From assembly GCA_029261275.1 (NCBI GenBank), contig JAJDBR010000008.1, forward strand, positions 1 to 64,000: a DNA stretch of 64,000 nt. The letters are read 5' to 3'. This stretch comes from Nitrospirales bacterium (GTDB lineage Bacteria > Nitrospirota > Nitrospiria > Nitrospirales > UBA8639). Below are positions 46,062 to 55,522 of the stretch, piece by piece (within the stretch, counting starts at the first letter, position 1; each line of letters opens with the position of its first letter). Below the pieces are notes generated by a model. That model was not told where the DNA came from and did not search any database. It was given only the letters and a program-made list of their open reading frames with translations. The position numbers were made by a program, and so were the translations under genes.

Positions 46062-47294
46062 ATGCGTTTTTGCATGGTCACTACGTTTTACCCACCCTAT
46101 AATTTCGGGGGTGATGGTATCTACGTTCAATTTCTCGCACGAGCCCTTTTCGAATTGGGTCACGAGGTAGAAGTTGTTCATTGTGAAGATGCTTATCGCT
46201 TAGGTGCAAAATCAAGCTCTGCGACTTCCAACGATTCTTCTTTCCATGATGGGATTATCGTTCACCGACTTCGTAGCCGTACTAAATTTGTTTCTCCATT
46301 TATTACGCAACAAACCGGGTTCCCGGGATTGAAGCACAGAAAGCTTCAGTCTATTTTCGAAAAGAACTTCGATGTTGTGAATTTTCACAATATTTCTCTT
46401 ATTGGCGGGCCTGGAATTCTTGCAATGAGTCCAGGAAGAATTAATCTTCTTACTCTTCATGAACACTGGCTAATTTGCCCAACACATATTCTCTGGAAAA
46501 ACAAGAAAAAGGCGTGTGAACGTCCTACCTGTTTTAGCTGTTCCATCCGGTCGGGCATACCGCCACAATTTTGGAGATACACGAATCTATTACAAAAAAG
46601 TCTTTTACAGGTTGACTGTCTTGTGTCTCCAAGCGATTACACGGCCAAACGTCATCGCGAAGCAGGGATTACAAGGCCCATCCATGTATTGCCCTCATCC
46701 TCTAGATTTTCACCGCCACCACCCAGTGATTACAACGGACCTGATCATCCTTCATTTCTGTATGTTGGACGTATTACAGCTTCTAAGGGTGTAATAGAAT
46801 TACTGAAAACGTTCGAATCTCTAGACAACTACGATCTAAATTTAGTCGGTAGTGGTGATTTATTCAACGAATTAAAATTTCGTTACCGAGATTTTCAGAA
46901 CATCAAATTTCTTGGAAAAGCATCTCAATGCAAGCTTGCCGTCTATTATCAGAAAGCCACCTGTCTAATTGTTCCTTCCTTGGCGCCTGAAGTATTGGGG
47001 CTCGTTATCCTTGAGGCTTTTGCACATGGGGTCCCTGCCATTGTTCGTGATGCGGGAGGTTGTAGAGAGCCAATTGATAGGACAGGTGCAGGATTTGTAT
47101 ATAATTCCACTACAGAATTCCGTGAGGCTTTGCACAACATTGCCACAGATAAGAGGCTGCGGGAATCCCTTGGGCGGTTGGCCCGAAAAGGTTACGAAAA
47201 GTATTATTCGAGAAAGAGATTTATTTCTTCTTATTTGAATTTAGTCCAGAATCTGCAAGATAACTGTAGGCCAGATGTGCTTACTAATTCTTAA
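46062..47294 (+). CDS. Glycosyltransferase family 4
   Basis: 410 residues with a GT-B fold. The N-terminus MRFCMVTTFYPPYNFGGDGI is typical of GT4 enzymes. It continues with FDVVNFHNISLIGGPGIL and an internal cysteine group around ACERPTCFSCSI that may bind zinc. The C-terminal domain has SFLYVGRITASKGVIELLKT, LIVPSLAPEVLGLVILEAFA (E-x7-E) and HGVPAIVRDAGGCREPI. It should act in the cytoplasm on the growing glycan. The next gene is a cytochrome P450, after a 140-bp gap. Confidence 0.9.
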   Translation: MRFCMVTTFYPPYNFGGDGIYVQFLARALFELGHEVEVVHCEDAYRLGAKSSSATSNDSSFHDGIIVHRLRSRTKFVSPFITQQTGFPGLKHRKLQSIFEKNFDVVNFHNISLIGGPGILAMSPGRINLLTLHEHWLICPTHILWKNKKKACERPTCFSCSIRSGIPPQFWRYTNLLQKSLLQVDCLVSPSDYTAKRHREAGITRPIHVLPSSSRFSPPPPSDYNGPDHPSFLYVGRITASKGVIELLKTFESLDNYDLNLVGSGDLFNELKFRYRDFQNIKFLGKASQCKLAVYYQKATCLIVPSLAPEVLGLVILEAFAHGVPAIVRDAGGCREPIDRTGAGFVYNSTTEFREALHNIATDKRLRESLGRLARKGYEKYYSRKRFISSYLNLVQNLQDNCRPDVLTNS

Positions 47295-47436
47295 TTCTAA
47301 GCTTAATTCGATCAGGTTAAGGTGAGGAATTCTCCTAATTGCTAGGAAGCGTGACGCTCTCATGTTTACTGATTAAGATTATAATGGTGAGAAATACTAT
47401 TGAGATAAAGCCTATGCAAATAGGGACTAACGAAGA

Positions 47437-48801
47437 ATGGCTGCTAACCCTTTAGGACCTCCTGGATATCCTTTTCTGGGCCATCTCCCAGCATTTCTCA
47501 AGGATAAACTTGGGTTTCTTTTAGCGTGTGCCAATAATTACGGGGATGTAATTAAGTTAAGGATTGGCGAAACGACTTTTCTGCTCAACAATCCCCTCGA
47601 CATCGAACATGTGTTAATAAAAAATCCTCAAAACTACCGCAAGTCAAATAGAATGATAACGAGCAGAGGGAAAAAAATATCCGGGGATGGTCTGCTCACA
47701 ACAACTTCCGAGGCTCATTTAAGACAACGAAGAATGCTGCAGCCTATTTTCAGCAATACATCTATATCAAAATTTACGGAAACAATTGTCAATACGACGT
47801 TAAGCCAAATTAATATGTGGGAGGATGGGCAGATCCGGAACATTGCTGACGAAATGACGAATTTAACTCAACGAATTATGCTGAAATCCCTATTTGGCAA
47901 CGAAATTGAGGATGATCAAATTGAAGAACTTGCTGCGGCCATAAAAATACGACGGAGCTACATCCAGTATATATTCGGCTCGCTTCTTCCTTTTCCAGAA
48001 TATTTTCCTAATAGGATAAATTTTAAATATCGAAAAGCTATTAAAAAGATTGATGATTTTATTTATAGTCAGATTAGAAAAAGGTCGAAGAAAAGTAATA
48101 ATCCGAATGATTTTCTAAGCCTCTTAATGAATTCGTCCTACAAAGACGGTTCTTTCATGAATGAAAAGCTTTTAAGAGACGAAATCATTACCCTTTCCAT
48201 TACCGGTTACGAAACCATCGGCGAGGCTTTGTCTTGGACGCTATTGTTGATTTCTCAACACCCGGACGTAAGTATGAAAGTCGGAGCAGAAGTAGGAAAA
48301 GTGTTTCGGGAGCAACAACCGGCTTGTCATCACGTTGAAAGCTTTCCTTATCTTAAAATGGTATTTTACGAATCTATGCGCTTGTATCCGCCGACCTGGA
48401 TATTTATTAGGATGGCACTTGAACCCGATGTTCTTCCAAGCGGTTTCGAAATCAAGGGTGGGTCGAAACTGTATCTTTGTCAATATGTGATGCATCGCAA
48501 TCCGGCCTACTTCCCCGATCCAACTAAATTTAATCCCAACCGGTTTAGCAAGGATGCGATTAAATCACGGCCAAAGCTTGCCTACTTCCCCTTTGGTGAC
48601 GGTGCTCGTCGATGCATCGGAGAGTCGTTTGCATTATTGGAGGGGATTTTGGTTCTTGCCTGTATCCTCCGGCATTTCAACTTTGAGCTCATGCCCAATC
48701 AAGAAATAACACCAGAGCCCGGCATAACGTTAAGACCTAAAAATGGGATTATGATGCGTTTGAAGAAGCGAATTTCAGCTGAGAAGGTCTCGGTTCCATA
48801 A
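47437..48801 (+). CDS. Cytochrome P450
   Basis: 454 residues, soluble bacterial type with no clear N-terminal anchor. The proline-rich start is NPLGPPGYPFLGHLP. The I-helix oxygen-activation site is SITGYETIGEAL (Glu259, Thr260), the K-helix ExxR is ESMR (Glu312, Arg315), and the haem loop is FPFGDGARRCIGESFA with Cys393 as the thiolate ligand. All essential residues are intact. It resembles fatty-acid/alkane-type P450s more than biosynthetic CYPs. No ferredoxin or reductase is adjacent. Its base composition is strikingly AT-rich compared with the flanks, suggesting acquisition. Position inside a glycan locus suggests oxidation of a lipid or acyl substituent, by inference. Confidence 0.93.
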   Translation: MAANPLGPPGYPFLGHLPAFLKDKLGFLLACANNYGDVIKLRIGETTFLLNNPLDIEHVLIKNPQNYRKSNRMITSRGKKISGDGLLTTTSEAHLRQRRMLQPIFSNTSISKFTETIVNTTLSQINMWEDGQIRNIADEMTNLTQRIMLKSLFGNEIEDDQIEELAAAIKIRRSYIQYIFGSLLPFPEYFPNRINFKYRKAIKKIDDFIYSQIRKRSKKSNNPNDFLSLLMNSSYKDGSFMNEKLLRDEIITLSITGYETIGEALSWTLLLISQHPDVSMKVGAEVGKVFREQQPACHHVESFPYLKMVFYESMRLYPPTWIFIRMALEPDVLPSGFEIKGGSKLYLCQYVMHRNPAYFPDPTKFNPNRFSKDAIKSRPKLAYFPFGDGARRCIGESFALLEGILVLACILRHFNFELMPNQEITPEPGITLRPKNGIMMRLKKRISAEKVSVP

Positions 48802-48809
48802 AGCCAAGC

Positions 48810-49589
48810 GAAGTTAATCCTTCGTGAATTGTAGTAGCTCCTCGTATAGCCGTTCGGCAAATAATTTTTGTTCAAAGTCTGACAAATGAACAGAATCCCA
48901 CCACAAAAAACCCTAACCCTGCTTTTTCTGGAGAGCATCATGCATTTCAATAACAGGTACCTTGTGGGAGTTCCCGGATAACAACATTATCAATGAGAGC
49001 GTTTCGCAACCCTCCTCTAAACCCTAGTCGCCGCTGGTCAAAAAAAGATTCACAGAAGGCTCCAAGTTCTTCTTTATCAAGGAAAAAGGAAACCATTCCA
49101 TCCTCAAAATTTAATCGTACGTGATGCCAAAATTGCACTTGACGGGTGGGCATTGAGATCGGCTTATTCTTCTTAAATTCACCCAGCTCAGAGATAGCAA
49201 AATAGATATTTTCCAAGTGTTGGTTTACGCTGAAACGAAGCCCCGTGTAGCCTTTCTTACGTTTGTCAAGAATTACGTTCAAATAGGATCCGGATTCTAG
49301 GGAAAAGTCGAACTCGATTTCTTTTATATGCAACTCCTCTTTATACAACACCTCCTGGAATCCATGCCATGCGCCAAGATTCAAATGTCCCCCTAGCCAG
49401 GCTTTGACTCCAAATAAAAAAAGGTCGGACACCTATAACTTGCTTTTGGAGGTCCATCTTAGTAGAAAACCAATTTCCATTATTATGCGAGGTATTGTTA
49501 GACAGCAAATAAAGCTGGGAAAGAATACCTCCTAATATCAACTGCAATATCAGGCAAAGTGAAAATATTTTTCGGATATACTGCATCAT
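48810..49589 (-). pseudogene. Decayed SGNH-type gene with N-terminal anchor and lectin-like segment
   Basis: Three frames are needed. From ATG 49589 comes MMQYIRKIFSLCLILQLILG, a membrane anchor, up to MDLQKQVIG. After a one-base shift near 49430 follows SDLFLFGVKAWLGGHLNLG and a beta-rich stretch to RELPQG. After another shift near 48955 comes VPVIEMHDALQKKQG, a TAG, then WWDSVHLSDFEQKLFAERL and EELLQFTKD to a stop at about 48815. The last piece is an SGNH C-terminus (D-x-V-H-L-S). The catalytic GDS core appears to have been lost at the second junction. The beta-rich middle resembles a laminin-G-like fold. Confidence 0.6.
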
Positions 49590-49669
49590 GGATGTTTCAA
49601 AGCTGATGGAATTCACCACGGCTTACCGCGGGGTAAAACCTTTCCATTCAAAATAGAGAATATTCGCCC

Positions 49670-50863
49670 TTGAGAAAACCGATTCTCTCTCTACTGGTGG
49701 TAATGATACTCGTAGCAATTTCATCAGTTATAGGAATTTACTGTCGAACGAATGCATTCGTTTATATTTCTCTCGTGTGGTTTACGGTTTGTATCGTTAT
49801 TTCGGTGGCTTCAAGGGCAACGTTACGATTATTGGCGTTATATGCAGCTTCGGTCATACTCGCGTTTGGTCTATGTGAAGCGTATGTAGGAGGGTGGTTT
49901 TCAAAGCCACATCCTAGTTCGGGTAACATTTCATATTCTAATCGCACCTACTATCAAAACGATCCTACTTTAGGATATGTACCTCAAAAAAACACCTCGA
50001 CTTTAGCAACGAAACAGTATGAAAATGAGGTATTGTACGATGTGAAATACACCATCGATCCCTATGGTTTAAGAGTTGGTCTATCACGTTCAAAACATTC
50101 TAAATCAGCTGTATTATTCTTTGGTGGTTCCTTTACCTTTGGAGAAGGTGTGAATGATGAGGAAACACTTCCCTACCGATTTGAGATAAAATCTGACAAA
50201 AAGTTTGTTGCATTTAATTTCGGATTTCATGGGTATGGTCCCCACCAGATGCTTGCGGTCTTAGAAAATGAGATGGAACGATCAGCTGTCGGCGACAATC
50301 AGCCTCAATACGCGATATATCAAACTATTATTCCTTGGCACATTTACCGAGCTACAGGAAGGGTACATTGGGGCTCGTCGGGACCGAGATATAGATTGAA
50401 TGATAGTGGTGAAGCGGTTTCGTCGGGTCCATTTCAAAATTGGTTTGTGAGTAAATTAATCAAAGTTACCTCAAGATCGCGGCTTATACGAAGGTTGTTA
50501 TCTAAACGTGGAGAAATATCACCGTCCGATATCGAATTATTCGTGAGTATTCTTAAGAAATCCGAAAGGATTTTCAGGAATCGTTATGGCGGTAAGTTTT
50601 TCGTGCTACTATGGCCAGGAAAAAACACATTGAATACAAAAGTATTATCGAAACTGCGGGAAGCCCAGATTAATGTAATAGTAATCGAGAATATTTTATC
50701 TGACTATAAAAATAATATTGAGAAATATACAATACATTTTCCTTACGAAAAACATCCCAATGCATTGGCTTACGACATGATGGCAGAATATTTGGCAACG
50801 TTGCTAAAAACAGATGTTGCTGCCGATCACGATTTAAAGCATCGCTTCTCCCCTGTGAATTAA
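49670..50863 (+). CDS. SGNH hydrolase-like protein with N-terminal membrane helices
   Basis: 397 residues from TTG 49670; an ATG 12 codons later is possible. Two or three helices in residues 5-70 anchor it. The domain then shows YTIDPYGLRVGLSRSKHS, nucleophile block VLFFGGSFTFGEGVNDEET (GGSF replaces GDSL) and FNFGFHGYGPHQMLAVLE with the block III/IV Gly and His. The C-terminal catalytic block is FPYEKHPNALAYDMMAEYL, where the usual Asp is Glu. An esterase or acyltransferase on surface glycan is likely. The gene is AT-rich like the P450 and starts 80 bases from the divergent decayed SGNH gene. Confidence 0.8.
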   Translation: MRKPILSLLVVMILVAISSVIGIYCRTNAFVYISLVWFTVCIVISVASRATLRLLALYAASVILAFGLCEAYVGGWFSKPHPSSGNISYSNRTYYQNDPTLGYVPQKNTSTLATKQYENEVLYDVKYTIDPYGLRVGLSRSKHSKSAVLFFGGSFTFGEGVNDEETLPYRFEIKSDKKFVAFNFGFHGYGPHQMLAVLENEMERSAVGDNQPQYAIYQTIIPWHIYRATGRVHWGSSGPRYRLNDSGEAVSSGPFQNWFVSKLIKVTSRSRLIRRLLSKRGEISPSDIELFVSILKKSERIFRNRYGGKFFVLLWPGKNTLNTKVLSKLREAQINVIVIENILSDYKNNIEKYTIHFPYEKHPNALAYDMMAEYLATLLKTDVAADHDLKHRFSPVN

Positions 50864-50893
50864 TTATTCAAAATACTACTAAAAGAAGGTTAT

Positions 50894-50932
50894 ATTAACG
50901 TTAATCTGAAGTGTGTGAAATTAAAACACACT
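50894..50932. promoter_or_regulatory. Palindrome and hairpin upstream of the GT2 gene
   Basis: ATTAACGTTAAT at 50894-50905 is a perfect 12-bp palindrome. AGTGTGT at 50910-50916 pairs with ACACACT at 50926-50932. Both lie just before the GT2 start at 50943, where no Shine-Dalgarno sequence is visible. They could form an operator or a leader structure affecting initiation. Confidence 0.35.
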
Positions 50933-50942
50933 GTGTGTGCTG

Positions 50943-52082
50943 ATGACTGAAACTCCCCTTATTAGTGTGGTTATGAATGTTCGTAATGGCGAGAAATACC
51001 TGGGAGAAGCCATTCGCAGCATCCTTGATCAATCTTATCGACATTTTGAATTTATCATTATCAATGATGGTTCGACAGATGGGACCCGTTCAATCCTAGA
51101 CCGCCTTCAGGCCGCAGACGAGCGTCTAGAAGTTTTCCACCAAAAACCAAAGGGTATCTATTATTCGGCAAACCGAGGCTGTCGTATTGCGAAAGGAAAA
51201 TACATCGCTCGCTTCGACGCTGATGATATTTCGTTTCCCGAACGGTTAGAACAGCAGGTGACATTTCTGGAAGCGCACCCGAAGATTGCAGTACTAGGTA
51301 CGGCCATCATTCGGATTGACGAGAGTGGGACCCCTTATAAAACCTATACTCCTCCCACGGAACCATCACAGGTTAAAGCCGCGATTTCCTGTTGGGATGC
51401 GATCGTTCAACCAACTGTGATGATGCGGAAAGACAACTTTCTGGCGGTGAACGGCTATCGGGAGATCTATGAACTTGCTGGGGATTGGGATTTATGGATC
51501 AGAATGTCAGAGCAATTCGAAATCGCGAACTTGCCAGAACCGTTGATTTACTGGCGAACGCATGCCAATGAAGTTACTAATTCCGATGTTCGCAAACATA
51601 CAATTTATAGCCTAATAGCGCAAAGGGCGGCGGGGATAAGAACAAAAACCGGTCGAGATCCTCTAGAAAACGTTGATGCGGTGTCGCCGGAATTATTAAG
51701 GCAACTGGGGATATCTGAACGACGAATCCAAAAAGGCCTGATCGAGGGATACTATTTGCGGGCGCACTCTATGCTGAACGCAGGTAAATCCGAAAATGCA
51801 CGATATTTTTTCGATCAAATGCTGGCAGAATGTAGCTCAAACATTCTGCGGAAACGGATCGCCTCATTATTCGGTGAGGCATACATAAACGCGTATAAAA
51901 ATAAAGGGCAGTTTGTACGCAATTGCATGATATTTTGTTGGGCAGTTTTTGCTAAATTAAGCTATGTTGGCGTGTTGTTACGAATGAAATCGCGGTTCTA
52001 TTATCTAAATAGAACCGCTATGCGCAACCAAAATCAATTAGGAAAAACTGAGAAACGGCCAACGCATTGTTCCCAGAAATAA
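50943..52082 (+). CDS. Glycosyltransferase family 2
   Basis: 379 residues from ATG 50943 (MTETPLISVVMNVRNGEKYL); two non-ATG codons upstream are also open. The GT-A core has FIIINDGSTDGTRSILDRLQ, KGIYYSANRGCRIAKGKYIA and the metal-binding RFDADD. Next are SFPERLEQQVTFLEAHPKIA and the acceptor-side ELAGDWDLWIRM. The C-terminal 130 residues are helical and of unknown role. No clear ribosome binding site precedes the start. It is the last intact plus-strand glycan gene before the IS-rich zone. Confidence 0.88.
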   Translation: MTETPLISVVMNVRNGEKYLGEAIRSILDQSYRHFEFIIINDGSTDGTRSILDRLQAADERLEVFHQKPKGIYYSANRGCRIAKGKYIARFDADDISFPERLEQQVTFLEAHPKIAVLGTAIIRIDESGTPYKTYTPPTEPSQVKAAISCWDAIVQPTVMMRKDNFLAVNGYREIYELAGDWDLWIRMSEQFEIANLPEPLIYWRTHANEVTNSDVRKHTIYSLIAQRAAGIRTKTGRDPLENVDAVSPELLRQLGISERRIQKGLIEGYYLRAHSMLNAGKSENARYFFDQMLAECSSNILRKRIASLFGEAYINAYKNKGQFVRNCMIFCWAVFAKLSYVGVLLRMKSRFYYLNRTAMRNQNQLGKTEKRPTHCSQK

Positions 52083-52178
52083 TCAAAAACCAAAAATTGT
52101 TTTAACTCTGTCGGCGCAAATTCATGTTTCTGCCAATAGTACTATCTTCGAGGATTGGAAAATTTGAGGCAATACTAC

Positions 52179-52550
52179 GGTATTGCCCATAAAACTCGCA
52201 TCTGACCTACTGGGCCACATGAACGTCAATAAGCCCAGTGACCAACGCCCTTGGTTCCCGTCCGAAATTGTCAGCCACGCAATTAGGTTGTATCATCGCT
52301 TCTGCTTGAGCTTTCGTGACATCGAAGAACCCCTTGATGAACGCGGCATCCCAGCTCCCTATGAAAGGATTCGGTGAGGATGCCATAAGTTTGGTCCTGC
52401 CGCTGCACCCAGACTCAGGAAACAACAAGGTCATTAAACAAAGCCATCGCCACATCAAAAAACTGACCCGACCAATTCTGGGCCTCAAAAACTTTCCTAT
52501 GCCGCAACAGACGTTAGCTGAGAATGGAGTGATATTAAGGATTAGGTGAA
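52179..52550 (+). mobile_element. Internally deleted IS6-family remnant
   Basis: The left end GGTATTG at 52179-52185 resembles the inverted repeat of the IS6 element at 53937. A frame then reads RPWFPSEIVSHAIRLYHRFC then LSFRDIEEPLDERGIPAPYE, the N-terminus of that transposase type, and ends in stops. After a deletion comes IKQSHRHIKKLTRPILGLKN then FPMPQQTLAENGVI. That is the transposase C-terminus, but closer to the other IS6 type at 56.5 kb. It is a dead hybrid about half the normal length. Confidence 0.75.
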
Positions 52551-52697
52551 GTCAGTTAAAAATATCGACAGCAGCGGAAACTTTTCCCACCAAGCAAGTC
52601 TCGATCCCTGCCGCATAGTGCAGCAAGTTGTCCATAAAATGCTTTTCGTTTTGATCGAGTATTTTTAGCGACAGAGGTCTTAAGTCGCGTCATTGAG

Positions 52698-53852
52698 CTA
52701 TTGGATGATGAGATGCGTAACGGCCTGAATAACATTGTTGACGTCCTCATCCGTAAGCTTCGGGGATATGGGTAAACTTACCGTTTGTCGACCTATCTGC
52801 ATGGCATGGGGGTAGTCTTCAGGTCTCCACCCATAAGTTTCTTGGTAGTAGGGATGTTCGGGGATACTAAAATAATGCACACCAACACCGATGTTTGCCG
52901 CTGTCATAGCACGGAGGAAATCATCACGGCTCATATCGGTTTTTTGAGCATCAAGCAGGATGGTGTATAGATGATACGCATGTCGCGTATGGGGTGCAAT
53001 CGATTCAGGGATGGTGATGGGCAAGGTGTTGAATGCTTGATTGTATTGCTGCCATATGGCCTCCCGCCTCCTCCAACATTTTTCGATTCGTTTTAATTGG
53101 TGGATGCCCATAGCCGCTTGGATGTCCATCATGTTGTATTTGAAGCCGCATTCGGTCACGAAGTAGTGCGTGTATTCTGCATCGCGGAAGCGGCTCCAGG
53201 CATCTTGGGATAGGCCATGTAAAGCCAGGGTTTTAACCCGTGCGATGTCGTCGCTTTCTCGTGCGACTACCATTCCTCCTTCCCCAGTGACGATGTTCTT
53301 TGTGACATAAAAGGAGAAGCAACCAAAATCGCCGAAAGTCCCCGCCTTACGTCCTTGATATTCGGTTTCGATGGCGTGAGCACAATCTTCGATTACCTTG
53401 AGCCGATGACGTGCCGCGATTTTCATGATCAGATTCATGTCACAGGGGCGCCCGGCAAAATGCACAGGTACGATGGCGCGGGTTTGTGGTGTGATGCGCC
53501 GCTCGATGTCCTCTGGGTCAATATTCATGGTGTGCGGGTCCACATCTGCCAGCACGGGGGTTGCACCCGAATGGATTATGGCGTTGATGGTTGCGCAAAA
53601 AGTCAGGGCAGTGGTGATGACCTCATCGCCCCGTCCAAGCCCCGCTGCGAGTATACTGAGGTGCAAGGCGGCCGTGCAGGAATTAACGGCGGCTGTGAAC
53701 GGAATTCCCTTGTAGGCTGCGAAATCTGCTTCGAACCGAGCCACTTTTGGTCCCGTCCCTAGCCAGCCAGAACGCATGGAGGCAATGACCTCTGCTATCT
53801 CATCTTCTTCGATCTGGGGAGCACCGAAGACTAGGAAATTTTTTTCATGCAT
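52698..53852 (-). CDS. DegT/DnrJ/EryC1/StrS-family sugar aminotransferase
   Basis: 384 residues, a PLP enzyme of fold type I. The PLP lysine is Lys185 in FSFYVTKNIVTGEGG. Other family blocks are VNSCTAALHLSILAAGLG, DVDPHTMNIDPEDIE, IEDCAHAIETEYQGRKAG and GFKYNMMDIQAAMG. It should aminate a nucleotide-linked keto-sugar, giving an amino sugar for the glycan. It probably works with a dehydratase outside the window or with the epimerase at 18.3 kb. It is flanked on both sides by IS6 remnants, so it may have been moved with them. Confidence 0.93.
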   Translation of the reverse strand: MHEKNFLVFGAPQIEEDEIAEVIASMRSGWLGTGPKVARFEADFAAYKGIPFTAAVNSCTAALHLSILAAGLGRGDEVITTALTFCATINAIIHSGATPVLADVDPHTMNIDPEDIERRITPQTRAIVPVHFAGRPCDMNLIMKIAARHRLKVIEDCAHAIETEYQGRKAGTFGDFGCFSFYVTKNIVTGEGGMVVARESDDIARVKTLALHGLSQDAWSRFRDAEYTHYFVTECGFKYNMMDIQAAMGIHQLKRIEKCWRRREAIWQQYNQAFNTLPITIPESIAPHTRHAYHLYTILLDAQKTDMSRDDFLRAMTAANIGVGVHYFSIPEHPYYQETYGWRPEDYPHAMQIGRQTVSLPISPKLTDEDVNNVIQAVTHLIIQ

Positions 53853-53936
53853 ATTTTGGAATATTACCTAACTGCGAAATTTGGGGTCTCCGTATTCGCA
53901 AAAAATGGACAAGATGAAATCAGGGACCATCAAAAT

Positions 53937-54727
53937 GGTATTGTCAAATTAACTCCCCTTTGGCAGCCTGGACGGCATGAAGAAACCAACACCCAGCTCC
54001 CAACGTCATCGGTTCCCCTCCGAAATTATCAGTCATGCCGTCTGGCTGTACCATCGTTTTTGTCTCAGTTTTCGTGAAATCGAAGATCTCTTAGCGGAAC
54101 GTGGCATCACGGTCACCTATGAAACGGTTCGCCAATGGTGTCAGAAGTTTGGGCCGGACTATGCTCGAAAACTCAAAAAACAGCAAGGCCGCTTGGGCGA
54201 TACGTGGCATATCGACGAAGTTTTTGTCACCATTCAAGGGCAGCGCCAGTATCTGTGGCGTGCGGTGGATCAAGACGGCGATTGTATTCATATTCTCGTA
54301 CAAAGCCGTCGCAATCAGCGTGCGGCTGAACGCTTCTTCCGCCGCTTACTCAAAGCGCAAGGCGGTGAACCTCGCTGGTTGGTCACCGATAAACTGAAGA
54401 GCTATGGTGTCGCACATCGGATGATGCCCACGGTGAATCATATCAATCAGGTCTATGCGAACAACCAGGCGGAAGTCTCCCACGAACCGACGCGCTAGCG
54501 CGAACGAGCGATGCGACGGTTCAAATCCCCACGGCAGGCCCAAGCATTTTTGACCCTCCATGGACTCACGTAAAATCTTTTTCGTCTTGGCCGCCATCTG
54601 ATGCAGGCGGTGAACTATCGTCTGTTGCGCGCTCGTGCGTTCCAGGTTTGGCCGGAGGCGGTGTGTGTATAAGGGATTATGCTCAGTGGTTTCCTTGCGC
54701 CCTTCGATAGTTAAATTGACAGTACTG
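53937..54727 (+). mobile_element. IS6-family insertion sequence, full length but inactivated
   Basis: The ends are inverted repeats: GGTATTGTCAAATTAACT at 53937-53954 and AGTTAAATTGACAGTAC at 54709-54725 on the same strand. The element is about 790 bp, normal for IS6. It encloses one transposase gene on the plus strand. The cagggaatt-rich repeat follows 16 bases after the right end. No obvious 8-bp target duplication was seen. Confidence 0.75.
53977..54672 (+). pseudogene. IS6-family transposase, broken by two in-frame stops
   Basis: The frame gives HRFPSEIISHAVWLYHRFCL then SFREIEDLLAERGITVTYET, the IS6 N-terminal helix-turn-helix. Catalytic Asp blocks follow in TWHIDEVFVTIQGQRQYLWR and LVTDKLKSYGVAHRMM. 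TAG at 54496-54498 interrupts HEPTR, and the same frame resumes RERAMRRFKSPRQAQAFLTL. TAA then interrupts HGLT before NLFRLGRHLM. Both stops sit where relatives usually have Gln, so each is a single C-to-T change. Without them the protein would be 231 residues. It cannot be active unless suppressed. Confidence 0.85.
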
Positions 54728-54742
54728 TACTTCTTTATTGTT

Positions 54743-55084
54743 GAAAGAGGCTGATTTTGCTGTTGACTGGCTGGCGGTGTGCGCAGTCAGCAGTGAATTT
54801 CTCTCCCATGTTATTTAACCCTACCTCGTAATTCCACCGGTTCTCGCTGACTTCACGCTGGTCGGGTAGTCAGGAACTTCCAATTATCCTATCTGCCTTT
54901 AACAGGGAAAGTACAGGGAATTTATTGCTTTTGAGCGGGAGACTTTTTGAAAGCAATGCCATAACAGTCAATGGAAACAAGGGGTTTAGCTTTTCAGACT
55001 TTCATGAGAGAATCCAATAACAGGGAATTGGGTTTCTTGAAATTATACGGTGGAAAGCCTGATGAGGTTTTTGACAATACGGGT
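54743..55084. repeat. Dispersed cagggaatt-rich repeat, copy 2
   Basis: Matches 19502-19814 along its length, with extra sequence around 54845-54890. It includes CTGGCTGGCGGTGTGCGCAG at the start, AACAGGGAAAGTACAGGGAA in the middle and GACAATACGGG at the end. It lies directly downstream of the IS6 element at 53937-54727. It is non-coding. The downstream stretch to 55258 holds nothing recognised. Confidence 0.65.
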
Positions 55085-55258
55085 TTTCAGCCAGGAGATA
55101 TTCGTTTCGCAACAACAGTTCTTGGCCTACCGTTTTGGTAATATAGGCGAGTAAGGTTTTCCACTCCATAATTTTTCTAAGAGGTTATGATGACATACCA
55201 ATCGAGGTGAAGTATGGAGTAAGGGCCGGATGAGAACATGGGTGAGGGAGAGCTGCGG

Positions 55259-55522
55259 CTACTTCGTAATTCCTATCAAAGCAGGGGGTTCGAGTTTATT
55301 GACCATACGGGCTATCAACTCCGAGATGATCAGGACGCGAGCCAGTCGATAGGCTTGGTGATGCTGATGACCTCGGAGATCGCGGTTTCGCCGGAGCTCT
55401 CGACTGATTGTGGTTTTATGCACATCCACTACCGTGGCAATTTGGAGTTGATTTTGCCCGGTGTTCAGAGGGGTCTGAATTTGATAGCGTTGTTCCTGGG
55501 GCAGCTGTGTGTAGCCTCTCAT
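55259..55522 (-). pseudogene. IS30-family transposase N-terminal fragment
   Basis: The minus strand reads MRGYTQLPQEQRYQIQTPLN then VDVHKTTISRELRRNRDLRG. This is the N-terminal helix-turn-helix of IS30-family transposases, followed by a QAYRLA segment. The frame ends after 87 residues without the DDE catalytic domain, and no inverted repeats were found. It is a truncated relic in the IS-rich zone. A plus-strand frame across the same bases is a shadow. Confidence 0.75.
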
